The notes under the pieces are model-generated. The model worked only from the letters and a program-made list of their open reading frames with translations. It did not search any database and was not told the origin of the DNA. The position numbers were made by a program, and so were the translations under genes. A stretch of DNA of 38,119 bases, taken from NCBI RefSeq assembly GCF_002976435.1, contig NZ_PUGF01000036.1, positions 1 through 38,119 of the forward strand, in the 5' to 3' direction. Below are positions 7,498-16,065 of the stretch, piece by piece; position 1 is the stretch's first letter, and the number at the start of each line of letters is the position of its first letter. The DNA comes from Solimicrobium silvestre (GTDB taxonomy: Bacteria; Pseudomonadota; Gammaproteobacteria; Burkholderiales; Burkholderiaceae_D).

Positions 7498-8076
7498 TTA
7501 GGATTTTTTAGATTTTCCGCTGCGCTTAAAACAGCTCAAAATATGATCATCCACCATGCCTATCGACTGCATATAAGCGTAAATAATGGTGGGACCGATA
7601 AATTTGAAACCGCGCTTGGCAAGGTCTTTCGATATCCGTTCGGATAGCTCGGTTTTGGGAGGAGCCTGTTTATAGTCGTCGATGTGATTAACCAGTGTTT
7701 TACCGTTCACAAAGCCCCACAAATAAGGGTCTAAACCGCCGACTTCGTCCCGCAAACGTAAATAAGCTTGCGCATTGTTGATGGTGGCGGCAACTTTTAA
7801 ACGGTTGCGCACGATGCCAGGGTTGGCTAATAATTCAGCCACTTTGGTTGCGTCATAGTGCGCAATTTTTTCAGCATTCCAGCCGTCAAAAGCTTGCCGA
7901 TAATTTTCGCGTTTATTGAGGATAGTTTCCCAGCTCAAACCAGCTTGTGCGCCTTCTAAATTCAACATTTCAAACAAGGTGGTTTCGTCATGACAGGGAA
8001 CACCCCAGTCATGATCGTGATACGCCAGATAAAGCGGATTGGCCGGGTTAGCCCAGCCGCAGCGTTTGATTGTCAT
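7498..8076 (-). CDS. tag: DNA-3-methyladenine glycosylase I
   Basis: A 192-residue protein, the usual length for Tag, which removes 3-methyladenine from alkylated DNA in base-excision repair. The opening KRCGWANPANPLYLAYHDHD, the GLSWETILNKRENYRQAFDGW block and the C-terminal GFKFIGPTIIYAYMQSIGMV are close to the E. coli enzyme. The zinc-binding Cys/His residues near the N- and C-termini (C6, H20, H175, C180 by eye) are present. Expression in an amino-acid catabolism operon is unusual: it begins 30 bases after sdaA and is followed 31 bases later by the Lgt-like gene, all on one strand. It was probably placed there by operon growth rather than function. Confidence 0.93.
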   Translation of the reverse strand: MTIKRCGWANPANPLYLAYHDHDWGVPCHDETTLFEMLNLEGAQAGLSWETILNKRENYRQAFDGWNAEKIAHYDATKVAELLANPGIVRNRLKVAATINNAQAYLRLRDEVGGLDPYLWGFVNGKTLVNHIDDYKQAPPKTELSERISKDLAKRGFKFIGPTIIYAYMQSIGMVDDHILSCFKRSGKSKKS

Positions 8077-8106
8077 GGCTTTTTAGGTTTTTAAAAAAAC
8101 CAGACT

Positions 8107-9480
8107 TTAACACGCGGCGTGGTTTACGGTAACTACGTGAATTGCCAATCCACCCAAGGAGGTTTCTTTGTATTTGGCTTGCATATCAAAACCGGTATGG
8201 CGCATGGTTTCGATAACCTGATCCAGACTAACGTGATGCGTGCCATCGCTATGCAAAGCGAGCGATGCCGCGGTAATAGCCTTCACGGCGCCCATGCCGT
8301 TACGCTCAATACACGGAATTTGCACCAGACCACCGATCGGGTCGCAAGTCATGCCCAAATGATGTTCAATCCCGATTTCTGCTGCCGCTTCAATTTGCTG
8401 ATTGGTGCCACCTAAAGCGGCAGTTAAACCCGCTGCAGCCATCGCGCAGGCCACGCCAACTTCACCTTGGCAACCAATTTCTGCGCCGGAAATGGAGGCA
8501 TTTTTCTTGCATAACATGCCGACGGCGGAAGCGACTAATAAAAAGTCACGCACCCCGTTTTCAGGATCAATTTGTTGGCAATCTTGTGCGTAATAACGCA
8601 ATATCGCGGGAATAATTCCTGCTGCGCCATTGGTTGGCGCAGTCACCACGCGTCCACCGGCAGCGTTGACTTCATTGACCGCCATCGCATACAAACTGAC
8701 TTTATGTATCGGATCATGCGGCAGGCTTGCGGCATTTTCTTGTGCTGCACGCCACAACTTAGCGGCACGACGTTTTACCATTAAACCACCCGGTAAAATG
8801 CCCTCTTCCCTTAAGCCGGTTTCGATGCAGTCGCGCATTACGTGCCAAATAGTATCTAATCTGGCGTTAAGTTCAGCATCGCCTTCATACACAGCTTCAT
8901 TGGCGCGCATCATCGCTACCAAGCTCAGGCCTGATCTTTCACCATGAGCCAATAATTCATCCATGCTGCCAAACGGGAATGGCTTCGTAATCGGCGCAAC
9001 AGCAGGCTCATGGCCTAACTCATGTTCGCTTTGAATAAAGCCGCCGCCGGTTGAATAAAAAATTTGGCTGGTTACGCTGCCGTCACGGCGCGTTGCGGTG
9101 AATTTTAGTCCATTCGGATGACCCGGCAAGCTCTCTTGTTTATGCCACAACAAATCAGTGGCGACATTAAATGAAATACGGTATTCACCTAATAAGCTCA
9201 ACTTCTTGCTAGCCACGATTTCCGCAATTTTTGCATCCATCGTTTCAGGCACAACATCTTGCGGAGTTTCGCCGAGCAGACCAAGCAGCACCGCTTTATC
9301 GGTTGCATGGCCTACGCCGGTGAGCGCCAAGGAACCATATAAAGCCACTTCTACATGATTCACTTGCGCTAAATCAGCACATTCCAGCAAAAAACGGCGC
9401 GCTGCCAGCATCGGGCCAACAGTGTGGGAACTAGACGGACCTACGCCAATTTTAAACAAATCAAAAACACGCATGTCCAT
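8107..9480 (-). CDS. sdaA: L-serine ammonia-lyase (L-serine deaminase)
   Basis: A 457-residue single-chain iron-sulfur L-serine dehydratase, which converts L-serine to pyruvate and ammonia in the cytoplasm. The beta domain opens with FDLFKIGVGPSSSHTVGPM. The alpha domain carries the cysteines that hold the [4Fe-4S] cluster: CKKNASISGAEIGCQGEVG and later CDPIGGLVQIPC. The length equals that of E. coli SdaA, so it is intact. Two close starts are possible (MDM). It lies 29 bases after tdh in the kbl-tdh-sdaA run, so threonine-derived glycine, once turned to serine, could be drained to pyruvate by the same operon. Confidence 0.95.
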   Translation of the reverse strand: MDMRVFDLFKIGVGPSSSHTVGPMLAARRFLLECADLAQVNHVEVALYGSLALTGVGHATDKAVLLGLLGETPQDVVPETMDAKIAEIVASKKLSLLGEYRISFNVATDLLWHKQESLPGHPNGLKFTATRRDGSVTSQIFYSTGGGFIQSEHELGHEPAVAPITKPFPFGSMDELLAHGERSGLSLVAMMRANEAVYEGDAELNARLDTIWHVMRDCIETGLREEGILPGGLMVKRRAAKLWRAAQENAASLPHDPIHKVSLYAMAVNEVNAAGGRVVTAPTNGAAGIIPAILRYYAQDCQQIDPENGVRDFLLVASAVGMLCKKNASISGAEIGCQGEVGVACAMAAAGLTAALGGTNQQIEAAAEIGIEHHLGMTCDPIGGLVQIPCIERNGMGAVKAITAASLALHSDGTHHVSLDQVIETMRHTGFDMQAKYKETSLGGLAIHVVTVNHAAC

Positions 9481-9509
9481 CTATTTATCTCCAGTAAAAA
9501 TTAGTTTTA

Positions 9510-10475
9510 TTAAGCTACTTTGCTGTCTTTTTCAATCACGATGTTTTTCAACATATCAGCCACCATTGCTGGCAAACTAATTTTCGCCTGCCAAGCCCAG
9601 TCGCCGCTAGCTTGCTGGTCATCTAAACTATCCGGCCATGTGTTGGCAATAGCCTGACGGTGATCTGGGCGATAATTTACACCAAAATTAGGATAATGGC
9701 TCTGTATTTCAGTCGCTATTTGTTCTGGCGTGAAACTAATTCCGGCCACATTGTAAGCAGAACGGATTTTAATTTTTTCAGCAGGTGCTTGCATTAACTC
9801 GATCGTGGCGCGTATCGCATCAGGCATGTAAATCATCGGCAATGCGGTATCTGCACTTAAGAAACAGTCATACGATTCACCGCGCAAGGCCGCATGAAAA
9901 ATCGCAATCGCGTAATCCGTTGTGCCGCCGCCCGGAGGAGATTTGTAGCTGATAATGCCGGGATAGCGAATGCTGCGCACATCAACGCCGTATTTATTGA
10001 AATAATATTCACACAAACGTTCACCTGCCAGTTTGCTGATGCCGTAAATAGTGGTTGGATCCATCACCGTCATTTGCGGCGTATTCACAGCCGGCGTATT
10101 CGGGCCAAACGCTGCGATCGACGACGGCCAGAATACTTGCAATGGCTTACCGGCTTCACCGCGTATCCGCGCCAACTCCAGAATATTCAACAGGCCATCC
10201 ATGTTCAAGGTCCAGGCTTTTAACGGCGCTTGCTCACCAGTTACCGACAACAACGCGGCTAATTGATACACATCGGTAATTTGATATTGAGCGACTACGT
10301 GTGCCATGCGCTCGGCATCCAAAACATCCAATGTTTGATAATGCGCTGCGCCGTACATGCTGTGCGGAGCAATGTCAGAAGCGATAACGTTTTCCGCGCC
10401 ATATTCTGCGGCTAAAGCATCTACCAATTCACTACCAATTTGACCGTTGGCACCGATGACTAATATTCGTTTCAT
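9510..10475 (-). CDS. tdh: L-threonine 3-dehydrogenase, short-chain/epimerase type
   Basis: A 321-residue NAD-dependent enzyme oxidising L-threonine to 2-amino-3-ketobutyrate. It is of the SDR/UDP-galactose-epimerase-like class, not the zinc alcohol dehydrogenase class of E. coli Tdh. The NAD motif GANGQIG is at residues 8-14 and the catalytic pair Y144/K148 in YGISK, with the preceding PSSIAAFGP strand supplying the active-site Ser/Thr. The SIRYPGIIS and PPGGGTTDYA segments are characteristic of SDR-type threonine dehydrogenases. It lies 21 bases downstream of kbl, the enzyme that uses its unstable product, so the two are coupled. Confidence in function is high because of that pairing. Confidence 0.94.
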   Translation of the reverse strand: MKRILVIGANGQIGSELVDALAAEYGAENVIASDIAPHSMYGAAHYQTLDVLDAERMAHVVAQYQITDVYQLAALLSVTGEQAPLKAWTLNMDGLLNILELARIRGEAGKPLQVFWPSSIAAFGPNTPAVNTPQMTVMDPTTIYGISKLAGERLCEYYFNKYGVDVRSIRYPGIISYKSPPGGGTTDYAIAIFHAALRGESYDCFLSADTALPMIYMPDAIRATIELMQAPAEKIKIRSAYNVAGISFTPEQIATEIQSHYPNFGVNYRPDHRQAIANTWPDSLDDQQASGDWAWQAKISLPAMVADMLKNIVIEKDSKVA

Positions 10476-10496
10476 GTGTTTATTCCTACTCTTAAT

Positions 10497-11714
10497 TTAT
10501 TTAATAATATTTAATTCACGTCCTGCCTGTGCAAAAGCAGCCAGTACAGTGTTAATTTGTTCTGTCGTGTGCGCAGCAGATAACTGCACCCGAACTCGCG
10601 CTTGCCCCATTGGTACAACAGGGAAAAAGAAGCCAGAAACCAGTACGCCTAATTCATACAAGCGTGCCGCAAATTTTTGCGCCACAGTCGCTTCAAACAA
10701 CATAACAGGAACCACTGGATGGGTGCCCGGTTTGATGGTGAAACCCAGTTGTTCAATTTCGCTGCGGAAGTGCGCCGTGTTGGCGTGCAAACGGTCGCGC
10801 AATTCGGTATTCGTCGAAAGCATTTTAAGAACTTCCAATGACGCTCCTGCAATCGATGGTGCCAAGGTATTTGAAAATAAATACGGTCGTGATTTTTGGC
10901 GCAACATTTCCACTACTTCAAAGCGTGCTGAGACAAAACCGCCCATTGCACCGCCTAACGCTTTACCTAATGTGCCGGTAATGATGTCGATGCGATCCAT
11001 CACATGATGATGTTCATGCGTGCCGCGTCCGGTTGCACCCATAAAGCCGGAAGCATGACACTCATCGATCATCACCAAGGCGTCATAGCGATCTGCCAAA
11101 TCACAAATTTTATCTAATTGAGCAATCGTGCCATCCATAGAAAACACACCGTCTGTCACGATAATTTTGTGACGTTTACCAGCGGCACCGGCAGCTTTTA
11201 ATTGCACTTCCAAATCAGCCATGTCGTTATGCGCATAACGGTAACGCGCGGCTTTGCACAGGCGAATACCATCAATGATGGAAGCATGATTTAACGAATC
11301 AGAAATAATCGCGTCTTCAATATCAAACAAGGGCTCAAACACACCGCCGTTAGCATCAAAAGCTGCTGCATACAAAATAGTGTCTTCTGTGCCCAAAAAT
11401 TTCGACAGCGCTGCTTCTAATTGCTTGTGTACCGTTTGCGTGCCGCAAATAAACCGCACTGAAGATAAACCATAGCCAAATTCTTCCGTGGCTTTAATCG
11501 AAGCTTGCACCATGCTTTCATTGCCAGACAAACCCAGATAATTATTGGCGCACATATTAATCAGGTGACGACCATCTTCGCTTACCACTTCAGCACCTTG
11601 GCGTGACGCCAAAACGCGCTCGACTTTATACAAGCCCGCTTCGCGTAAATCATCAATGGTGTTTTCCAAACTGGTATAAAACGCGGCTTGGTGTTTGGTA
11701 GTTTGTGCGCTCAT
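10497..11714 (-). CDS. kbl: Glycine C-acetyltransferase (2-amino-3-ketobutyrate CoA ligase)
   Basis: A 405-residue PLP enzyme of the alpha-oxoamine synthase family, slightly longer than the usual 398. It splits 2-amino-3-ketobutyrate with CoA into glycine and acetyl-CoA. The PLP lysine is K251 in GTLGKALGGAMGG; DECHASGFMGATGRGT and SDSLNHASIIDGIR are further family motifs. It is the first gene of the minus-strand run, followed by tdh after 21 bases, completing the two-step threonine-to-glycine pathway. A 32-bp palindrome at 11810-11841 lies about 95 bases upstream, between it and the divergent XRE-cupin gene, and is the likely control point. Confidence 0.95.
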   Translation of the reverse strand: MSAQTTKHQAAFYTSLENTIDDLREAGLYKVERVLASRQGAEVVSEDGRHLINMCANNYLGLSGNESMVQASIKATEEFGYGLSSVRFICGTQTVHKQLEAALSKFLGTEDTILYAAAFDANGGVFEPLFDIEDAIISDSLNHASIIDGIRLCKAARYRYAHNDMADLEVQLKAAGAAGKRHKIIVTDGVFSMDGTIAQLDKICDLADRYDALVMIDECHASGFMGATGRGTHEHHHVMDRIDIITGTLGKALGGAMGGFVSARFEVVEMLRQKSRPYLFSNTLAPSIAGASLEVLKMLSTNTELRDRLHANTAHFRSEIEQLGFTIKPGTHPVVPVMLFEATVAQKFAARLYELGVLVSGFFFPVVPMGQARVRVQLSAAHTTEQINTVLAAFAQAGRELNIIK

Positions 11715-11809
11715 AACATTCCTTGTGTCATTTTAGGGGGAACAGCAAAAGTAAAATGATTACCCTGTTTTTTAAAGCTCTGATAGTATTCCATTATAGA
11801 ATTACAATT

Positions 11810-11841
11810 CCACTATCAAGAACTAAAGTTCAATATAGTGG
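11810..11841. promoter_or_regulatory. 32-bp palindromic operator between kbl and the XRE-cupin gene
   Basis: The half-sites are CCACTATCAAGAACTA (11810-11825) and AAGTTCAATATAGTGG (11826-11841). The first, reverse-complemented, matches the second at 12 of 16 positions. The outer CCACTAT/ATAGTGG and inner GAACT/AGTTC blocks are perfect. A second, partly similar TTCCATTATAGAATT lies at 11789-11803 and could overlap the kbl promoter. The position between divergent genes fits a site bound by the XRE-cupin protein, but binding is inferred. Confidence 0.6.
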
Positions 11842-11890
11842 ATATTAAACAGTCTTATTAAACATTGCAAGCATTTCTGAACAGATAAAT

Positions 11891-12475
11891 ATGCCTAAGT
11901 CTATCAATAAACCCGCCGCTAATACACCGCCTGAAGTAGGTGCTACGTTGCAACGCATGCGTTTGGAACGTGGCCTGACATTAGAAGACTTGTCGCGCAC
12001 GGCCGGTGTTTCCAAGTCGATGCTGTCACAAATTGAACGGGAAAAAGCCAATCCAACTATCGCCGTTGCCTGGCGTTTAGCAAATGCCTTAGGTGTTGAT
12101 ATTGCAGAATTATTAAGCTCCGAAATTAAAAAAGTGGATGCAATCCGTATTTTAGAAGCGCATGAAACACCCACCCTGCCCGGCGAACATGCCGGTTATA
12201 TATTACGTATATTAGGTCCGATGGAACTAGCAGGAAAGTTTGAATGGTATGAACTGACCTTGGCGCCAAACGGCGCTTTAGTATCCGGTTCGCACGATCC
12301 TGGCACCAAGGAACATTTAACGTTATTGCATGGCAGCGTGGAACTAGAAGTCAACAGTGTTAAAAGAAAACTAAAAGTCGGCGCTACTGCCCGCTATGCT
12401 GCCGATCTTCCGCACGCCATCTATAACGTAGGAAAAAGTGAAGCTAAAGCAATAATGGTGGTTATCCATCGCTAA
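11891..12475 (+). CDS. XRE-family regulator with C-terminal cupin domain
   Basis: A 194-residue cytoplasmic transcription regulator. A helix-turn-helix of XRE type occupies about residues 17-71 (LERGLTLEDLSRTAGVSKSM and SQIEREKANPTIAVAWRLAN). A small cupin barrel fills about 115-190 (HDPGTKEHLTLLHGSVELEV, then the DLPHAIYN stretch), likely a ligand sensor. Such SutR/PuuR-like proteins usually control the neighbouring catabolic operon, often amino-acid or amine use. It is divergent from kbl-tdh-sdaA, with the palindrome at 11810-11841 between them, so control of threonine/serine catabolism is the natural inference. The ATG at 11891 has only a weak ribosome binding site. No inserted or missing parts are visible. 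Confidence 0.88.
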   Translation: MPKSINKPAANTPPEVGATLQRMRLERGLTLEDLSRTAGVSKSMLSQIEREKANPTIAVAWRLANALGVDIAELLSSEIKKVDAIRILEAHETPTLPGEHAGYILRILGPMELAGKFEWYELTLAPNGALVSGSHDPGTKEHLTLLHGSVELEVNSVKRKLKVGATARYAADLPHAIYNVGKSEAKAIMVVIHR

Positions 12476-12476
12476 T

Positions 12477-12504
12477 ATCTATCATTAAGAATCTATCATT
12501 AAGA
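12477..12504. repeat. Two perfect 14-bp tandem repeats
   Basis: ATCTATCATTAAGA occurs twice without spacer directly after the XRE-cupin stop codon. It looks like a simple replication-slippage duplication; no function is suggested. Confidence 0.8.
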
Positions 12505-12687
12505 CCGCCTCCCCCATCATTCACAAATTCACTCTAGATCGGTGTTTCTGATTTGCCTAGCTATTTGTGAGAAGTAAAATGACTAAGCAACAAACATTGA
12601 AACTGTGTAATTGATTGTAAAGGCTGTCGTCCGCATTGAAGATTCCTTCGTTTTAAGGTCATAACAACTTTTTCGAATGGACTCATC

Positions 12688-12837
12688 ATGAAACTACCAT
12701 CATTGATACGCTCAGTATGTCTGACACTAGTTACCGTCATCGTTGTATCAAGTTTGTCAGGTTGCGTTGTGGTACCTGCTCGCGGTTATTACGGCCCAGG
12801 TTACTACCACTCTTGGGGCTATGATCACCGCGGGTAA
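12688..12837 (+). CDS. Small lipoprotein, 49 residues
   Basis: A short ORF with a clear type II signal sequence: MKLPSLIRSV, a hydrophobic stretch and a lipobox LSGC with the lipidated cysteine at residue 26. The mature part is only 24 residues, rich in Tyr, Gly and His (GYYGPGYYHSWG). Similar tiny Gly/Tyr-rich lipoproteins are common in proteobacteria and have no known role. The ribosome binding site is weak (GGACTC-like). It stands alone between the XRE-cupin gene and the vapBC pair. The signal sequence makes a real gene likely despite its size. Confidence 0.6.
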   Translation: MKLPSLIRSVCLTLVTVIVVSSLSGCVVVPARGYYGPGYYHSWGYDHRG

Positions 12838-12948
12838 GCCTGATTAGTAGCATCGTCAGTACCGGAGATGCCATGAACTGGGAAATCGGATTAAGCCTTT
12901 TTTCCTATTCATCGCTTCTCTGATAATGATTACGCACCGGGCTTATTT

Positions 12949-13353
12949 CTATACCCAGTTATCAAGAATAAGCGGTGCTTCAATACGCTGGTAATGACGA
13001 ATATTATTAGTTACCAGCACTGCGCCAGCGGACAAGGAATGCGCCGCGATCATCATGTCTAATTCACCGATTGGTTGACCTGAACCAATCAGTTGATGGC
13101 GGATTTCCGCATACCAGTCTGCTGCCTCCGCATCCCATGACAAAACACGGACGATCTTAAGGAACTGGCGCACAGCAAGATGTAAGCGATGATCAGTTGG
13201 CAATCGTTTCAAGCCGTACAGCAGCTCAGCACGCGTCATTACTGAGATGCATATCATTGAAGGCACAAGAGCGGCCAGTTTGACTTCTATTGAGGGTGAT
13301 TTGCCTTTAATAAGGTAGCTTGCCGTATCGGTATCGAGCATGTGCAGCATCAT
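12949..13353 (-). CDS. vapC: VapC-type PIN-domain toxin
   Basis: A 134-residue PIN-domain ribonuclease, probably cleaving tRNA or another structured RNA when free of its antitoxin. Acidic metal-binding residues are visible: D7 (and D9) in MLDTDTASYLI, E43 in TRAELLYGL, and D99 in GELDMMIAAH. The late TNNIRHYQRI block is also typical of VapC. The start overlaps the vapB stop as ATGA (13350-13353), so translation is coupled. A second start at residue 2 or 5 is possible but would break the overlap. The pair is intact. Confidence 0.9.
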   Translation of the reverse strand: MMLHMLDTDTASYLIKGKSPSIEVKLAALVPSMICISVMTRAELLYGLKRLPTDHRLHLAVRQFLKIVRVLSWDAEAADWYAEIRHQLIGSGQPIGELDMMIAAHSLSAGAVLVTNNIRHYQRIEAPLILDNWV

Positions 13354-13646
13354 GAGCTTCCATCCTTATCATGCGATGCAATCTCATCGTCAAAGATGCC
13401 ACCCGTTTGCGGCAAAACATTCAATGGTCGATCTGCCATAAAATCAACGGGTACGTTGATCGCATGCAGCAACTCAAAGAATTCGCTCCATGTTTTAGCA
13501 CCCGGCCGCGTCGACAGCACTACGTCGCCAGTTGCATCATCTCGCGTGATATAAACCTCGCTACCCTCGAAACGGAATTCAAGTGGAAGGCGAACAGCTT
13601 GGCTAGAGCCATTCTTAAAAAGTTTTGCAATACGTGTCTCAATCAT
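13350..13646 (-). CDS. vapB: VapB-type antitoxin (AbrB/MazE-like)
   Basis: A 98-residue antitoxin. The N-terminal part (IAKLFKNGSSQAVRLPLEFR, then the VYITRD stretch) is the swapped-hairpin AbrB/MazE-like DNA-binding fold. The C-terminal part (SEFFELLHAINVPVDFMADR) would wrap around the toxin. It autoregulates the operon in most systems. The AGTATATACT palindrome at 13680-13689, about 34 bases upstream, is a candidate site. The gene directly precedes and overlaps vapC. Confidence 0.88.
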   Translation of the reverse strand: MIETRIAKLFKNGSSQAVRLPLEFRFEGSEVYITRDDATGDVVLSTRPGAKTWSEFFELLHAINVPVDFMADRPLNVLPQTGGIFDDEIASHDKDGSS

Positions 13647-13679
13647 AACTCCCCCTCATTGCGGATAAATATATGCCAA

Positions 13680-13689
13680 AGTATATACT
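13680..13689. promoter_or_regulatory. Palindrome in the vapBC promoter region
   Basis: AGTATATACT is a perfect 10-bp palindrome just upstream of vapB. It overlaps TATA-rich sequence that could be the -10 region and is preceded by a related ATATATGCC. A VapBC autoregulation site is inferred by position only. Confidence 0.4.
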
Positions 13690-13796
13690 CCAATAGCCCG
13701 AAGGTCGAACACCTCTAATAACAACCGCAGTTGCATGCTAAGGCACTGCACTCTTTTGCTCAGCACACCTATTTCCTGCAGGATAAAAATCCAAAT

Positions 13797-13815
13797 GGTA
13801 TTTATTCTCATTATC
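13797..13815. promoter_or_regulatory. Fur box upstream of feoA
   Basis: Read on the minus strand, the site GATAATGAGAATAAATACC matches the 19-base Fur consensus GATAATGATAATCATTATC at 14 positions. It lies about 75 bases before the feoA start, where iron-bound Fur would block the feo promoter. Confidence 0.7.
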
Positions 13816-13891
13816 ATTTAAAATAAGTCACCGGCGTTACAGCCACTATTTAGTTTCCGGCCTACAAGATGAACTGGCCTGAAATACCATC

Positions 13892-14188
13892 ATGACAACA
13901 AGCACATTAAATCTCGCTACCTCCTCACTCTCACTGGATCAATTAAAAGTGGGTGAATCTGGTTTTGTAGGGAAAATCAATCAATTAACTTCTGCCATAG
14001 CGCATCATGATCCGCATTTGGCACGTCGATTAATGGAAATTGGCTTCATTCCCGGTGAGCCGCTGCAAGTTTTACACAAAGGTTTTTTTGGTGGCGAACC
14101 GATCGCCGTCAGGATTGGACACTCAACCTTTGCGCTACGACGCTTTGAGGCTGCCCTCATTTCTGTCATCACCCACATTGAAAAATGA
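13892..14188 (+). CDS. feoA: Ferrous iron transport protein A
   Basis: A 98-residue small SH3-like cytoplasmic protein that supports FeoB. Family features are LDQLKVGESGFVGKI, the ARRLMEIGFIPGEPLQVLHK core and the IAVRIGHSTFALRRFEA C-terminus, which is the usual FeoA signature. Its N-terminus is a little longer than average (about 12 extra Ser/Thr-rich residues). The stop overlaps the feoB start as ATGA (14185-14188), so the two are translationally coupled. A Fur box at 13797-13815 implies repression by iron. Confidence 0.93.
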   Translation: MTTSTLNLATSSLSLDQLKVGESGFVGKINQLTSAIAHHDPHLARRLMEIGFIPGEPLQVLHKGFFGGEPIAVRIGHSTFALRRFEAALISVITHIEK

Positions 14189-16044
14189 ATACTGTCCCAT
14201 CGTTCTCCCCCTTAGTCGCTCTCGTTGGTAATCCTAATTGCGGTAAAACCGCGCTGTTTAATCGCTTAACTGGCGCACGCCAAAAAGTTGCCAATTTTGC
14301 CGGTGTGACGGTTGAACGTAAAATCGGGCGTTACGTAAGTGGCTCGGGACGTACCTGGCAAATTCTTGATTTACCGGGCACCTACAGCATCAACGCCAGC
14401 ACGCCTGACGAACAAATCACCCAAGCAGTTATTACCGGTCAGCATCAGTCTGAAGCCATGCCGGATGCGTTGGTGTGCGTGGTTGATGCCACCAATTTAC
14501 GGCGCGGGCTACGGATTGCGCTAGAACTCAAGCAGCTTAATCTGCCGATGGTGCTTGCCGTAAATATGATGGACGTGGCGGACAAGCGGAAAATTCAGAT
14601 TGATTTAAACGCCCTGTCAGCAGCATTAGCTATGCCGGTAGTAGAAACGGTAGCAGTGCGCGCGCAAGGCGAAGCGAGCTTGTTAGCTGCGCTAGAAAAA
14701 TTACCGCTGCGCTTAGAAAAAAATCCCCCTGCAACGTTAGAACCGACTTCAGCGTTGGAGTTACAAAAACAAGTTAATCAGCTATTAAAAGATTGCGTCA
14801 ACAATAGTGCGCCAGCTTCCGTCTGGACTGAAAAAATTGACCGGATCATCTTGCATCCAATTTTGGGCACTGCCCTATTTTTGTTTTTAATGTTTTTAGT
14901 TTTCCAGGCAGTATTTTCATGGGCCGAATGGCCGATGGAGATCATCAAAGCCAGTGTCGAAGGACTCGGCGATCTGCTGCATGAAAACATGTCGGAAGGC
15001 GTGCTACGCGACTTACTAACCCAAGGAATTATTGGCGGTAGCGGTGCTGTACTGGTGTTTTTACCGCAGATTGTGATTCTGTTTTTCTTTATTTTGGTAT
15101 TGGAAGACTCCGGCTATTTACCGCGCGCCGCCTTTTTGCTAGATCGTTTAATGGGCAGCGTCGGTTTATCTGGCCGCGCCTTCATTCCCCTGCTCTCCAG
15201 TTTTGCCTGCGCGATTCCAGGCATTATGTCGACCCGCACTATACAAAACCCGCGTGACCGTTTAATTACCATCATGATTGCACCGCTCATGACTTGCTCG
15301 GCGCGGCTTCCTGTCTACGCACTAATCATTGCCGCGTTCATTCCTAACAAGCCAATCCTAGGCATACTCAGCCTGCAAGGTTTAGTGTTATTTATCCTTT
15401 ATCTGGCGGGTATTTTATCGGCCATGTTAGTAGCTTGGGTCATGAAGCCACGTAATAAAAGCACTCACGCCTTAATGCTGGAATTACCTGATTATCGCTG
15501 GCCCAACCTGCGTAATTTAGGCTTGGGCTTATGGGAACGAATCCGCATCTTTACCACTCGTGTCGGTACTATTATTTTGGCACTGATGGTCTTACTTTGG
15601 TTTTTAAGCAGCTTCCCCGGCGCACCAGACAATGCGACCCATCCAGCAATTTATTACAGCATTGCCGGCATGTTAGGGCGCGGTTTGGAAGTCATATTTG
15701 CACCAATTGGTTTCAACTGGCAAATCTGCATTGCTTTAGTGCCCGGCATGGCGGCTCGTGAAGTGGCTGTGGCGGCATTGGGTACGGTGTATGCGCTGTC
15801 ACAGCATGGCGACAACCTGGCGCAAACTTTACAGCCTTTAATTGCCCAATCATGGAGTTTGCCAACGGCGCTTTCTCTATTAGCGTGGTTTGTATTTGCA
15901 CCGCAATGTATTGCGACGCTGAGCGTGGTTAAGCGGGAAACCAATTCATGGCGCTATCCCCTAATTATGGTGAGCTATTTGTTTGGATTAGCTTATTTGG
16001 CTTCTTTTTTAACTTATCGCATCGCGCTGTTTTTTTTAGGCTAA
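14185..16044 (+). CDS. feoB: Ferrous iron transporter B
   Basis: A 619-residue inner-membrane Fe(II) transporter with an N-terminal GTPase domain. G1 GNPNCGKT is at residues 15-22, the switch region follows in NFAGVTVE (37-44), G3 is DLPGTYS and G4 is NMMD. The membrane part contains the two Gate motifs, including the LSSFACAIPGIMSTRTIQNP stretch and MTCSARLPVYALI with the conserved cysteines. It is shorter than E. coli FeoB (773), chiefly in the region between the G domain and the membrane part and at the C-terminus. It is intact and follows feoA directly. Confidence 0.95.
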   Translation: MNTVPSFSPLVALVGNPNCGKTALFNRLTGARQKVANFAGVTVERKIGRYVSGSGRTWQILDLPGTYSINASTPDEQITQAVITGQHQSEAMPDALVCVVDATNLRRGLRIALELKQLNLPMVLAVNMMDVADKRKIQIDLNALSAALAMPVVETVAVRAQGEASLLAALEKLPLRLEKNPPATLEPTSALELQKQVNQLLKDCVNNSAPASVWTEKIDRIILHPILGTALFLFLMFLVFQAVFSWAEWPMEIIKASVEGLGDLLHENMSEGVLRDLLTQGIIGGSGAVLVFLPQIVILFFFILVLEDSGYLPRAAFLLDRLMGSVGLSGRAFIPLLSSFACAIPGIMSTRTIQNPRDRLITIMIAPLMTCSARLPVYALIIAAFIPNKPILGILSLQGLVLFILYLAGILSAMLVAWVMKPRNKSTHALMLELPDYRWPNLRNLGLGLWERIRIFTTRVGTIILALMVLLWFLSSFPGAPDNATHPAIYYSIAGMLGRGLEVIFAPIGFNWQICIALVPGMAAREVAVAALGTVYALSQHGDNLAQTLQPLIAQSWSLPTALSLLAWFVFAPQCIATLSVVKRETNSWRYPLIMVSYLFGLAYLASFLTYRIALFFLG

Positions 16045-16065
16045 ATTGAACTTAAGGACATCATC

